From contig WQST01000039.1 of the NCBI GenBank assembly GCA_009787745.1, forward strand, positions 1-7,352: a DNA stretch of 7,352 nt, written 5' to 3'. Below are positions 6,498 to 7,352 of this stretch, in pieces. Position 1 is the stretch's first letter. The number at the start of each line of letters is the position of its first letter. This DNA is from Lachnospiraceae bacterium (GTDB lineage Bacteria > Bacillota > Clostridia > Lachnospirales > Lachnospiraceae). The position numbers and the translations under genes are program-made. The notes under the pieces are model-generated. The model was not told the origin of the DNA. It saw only the letters and a program-made list of their open reading frames with translations, and made no database searches.

Positions 6498-7352
6498 GAC
6501 TTGACCCGAAATCATCGCGGAACTTTTTCATCAATTCATTCGGCCAAGTCCCAATTGCTTCCAAACGTCCCAAGAAGAAACGAAGAACCTTGGGTTCCTC
6601 GACGAAACGAAGCCCGCCGACCAAGTGACGGTTGTCATAAAGCCAGGCAATCCGGTCAACCGCATACTTAACCTGTGACATGGTAAACACACGGCGCGGT
6701 AAAGCTAGGCGCAAAAGTTCCATATTGGCCAAGTGATCGGTACCGTCAGGATTTCGGTCTTCCGAAACTGTCCCGCGCTCCATTCCGCGAACACCGCTGC
6801 AAAGATATACAGAGGCCGCCAATGCGCCGCCGCGGTACTCAGGACGCGGAACATGCTCCAAAAATTTCATCGCATTCAAATGACAGCCCAAACCACCCGG
6901 CGGTGTGATGATCGGAATCCCGCGTTTTGTAAGCTCATCCGCCATAAACGCGATGAACTGCGGACCCTGATTAATCATATCCTCATCCATCGTCTCATCT
7001 AAACCGATCGTCAAAGCTTCCATCTCGCGAACAGACATCCCGCCATAAGTCATAAACCCTTCATAAAGCGGAATCAGCTCTTTCATCTGGTCAAAAAGCT
7101 TTTGGTTATTGGTAATTATTCCGCCGCCGCGCCCATAACCTAACTTACGCGCCGAGAAATAAATCAAATCGAAAAGCTCTGAAATCGCTTGTGTGATTTC
7201 GAGGATTGATTTTTCTTTGAACTCATCTTCCCTTACCTTGATAAAATGGAGATTATCAGCTAAAAGGGAAGCGTCAAGCAGTGAAATAATATTATGCTTC
7301 TGACAAATTTCCGTAACCTCGCGCATATTCGCAATCGAGATCGGCTGACCGC
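6493..7352 (-). CDS. Tryptophanase/tyrosine phenol-lyase family PLP enzyme, divergent, 5'-truncated by window edge
   Basis: PLP-dependent beta-eliminating lyase of the TnaA/Tpl family, which splits an aromatic amino acid into the free ring compound, pyruvate and ammonia. The frame is open to the window edge (GQPISIAN precedes the first visible Met at 7326), so the start and roughly the first 180-190 residues lie outside. Counting from that Met: D18 matches the pyridine-nitrogen Asp; K61 in SARKLGYGRGGG is the Schiff-base lysine, 43 residues later as in Citrobacter TPL (214 to 257). MERG (R184) and RFF (F250/F251) match TPL residues R381 and F448, where tryptophanase has other residues. The TPL/TnaA active-site arginine of DATR is replaced by leucine (DASL, L21), and the lysine-flanking sequence is far from the usual SGKKDC. 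There is also an extra C-terminal tail of about 20 residues (after LEAIG). It may therefore be a distinct subfamily with another substrate. Confidence 0.88.
   Translation of the reverse strand, partial: GQPISIANMREVTEICQKHNIISLLDASLLADNLHFIKVREDEFKEKSILEITQAISELFDLIYFSARKLGYGRGGGIITNNQKLFDQMKELIPLYEGFMTYGGMSVREMEALTIGLDETMDEDMINQGPQFIAFMADELTKRGIPIITPPGGLGCHLNAMKFLEHVPRPEYRGGALAASVYLCSGVRGMERGTVSEDRNPDGTDHLANMELLRLALPRRVFTMSQVKYAVDRIAWLYDNRHLVGGLRFVEEPKVLRFFLGRLEAIGTWPNELMKKFRDDFGSSL

Noticed and set aside
6491..6530. TTGACA and TATAAT on the minus strand just after the lyase stop, as a second PDE promoter
   Set aside because: The two hexamers are only 9 nt apart; neither has a proper partner at 16-18 nt.
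1..7352. Mobile elements, CRISPR array, tRNA or rRNA genes
   Set aside because: No transposase or integrase coding, no regularly spaced repeats, no terminal inverted repeats with target duplication and no tRNA-like cloverleaf were recognised by eye.

Overview
The window looks like chromosomal DNA of a motile, low-to-moderate GC Bacillota, most likely Clostridia or a relative. Supporting signs are strong GGAGG-type ribosome binding sites, sigma-A promoters of TTGACT/TATAAT type in AT-rich gaps, a chemoreceptor of the Firmicutes type, a ComFB-family protein, an alanine/glycine:cation symporter and a flagellin fragment. This is inferred from protein flavour and signals; no rRNA or other marker is present.

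Layout, left to right. (1) The C-terminal three quarters of an AGCS-family Na+/alanine symporter on the + strand, cut by the window start. (2) A convergent small comFB gene whose stop lies 5 nt from the symporter stop. (3) A 254-nt AT-rich divergent control region with a near-consensus promoter for (4) a 575-residue transmembrane methyl-accepting chemotaxis protein, which stands alone and ends in a perfect 12-bp hairpin terminator. (5) A 328-nt gap that holds an easily missed 3' fragment of a flagellin gene on the minus strand and a probable terminator for the leftward operon. (6) A leftward pair with overlapping ends: a PAS-PAS-GGDEF-EAL protein (degenerate GGDEF, intact EAL, so probably a c-di-GMP phosphodiesterase) followed by a HAD-family phosphatase. 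It has its own promoter and an SD inside the upstream gene that couples the two. (7) A short gap with two tandem 16-bp repeats spaced 21 bp, then the C-terminal part of a divergent tryptophanase/tyrosine phenol-lyase family PLP enzyme, cut by the window end.

The common theme of the middle of the window is motility and cyclic-dinucleotide signalling: a chemoreceptor, a flagellin relic, a probable c-di-GMP-degrading enzyme, and a ComFB protein from a family reported to bind cyclic dinucleotides. The two outer genes concern amino acid uptake and breakdown. I see no obvious mobile element, CRISPR array, tRNA or rRNA. The most interesting points are the flagellin relic, the ComFB/c-di-GMP/chemoreceptor neighbourhood, the unusual active site of the lyase, and the translationally coupled PDE-HAD pair.
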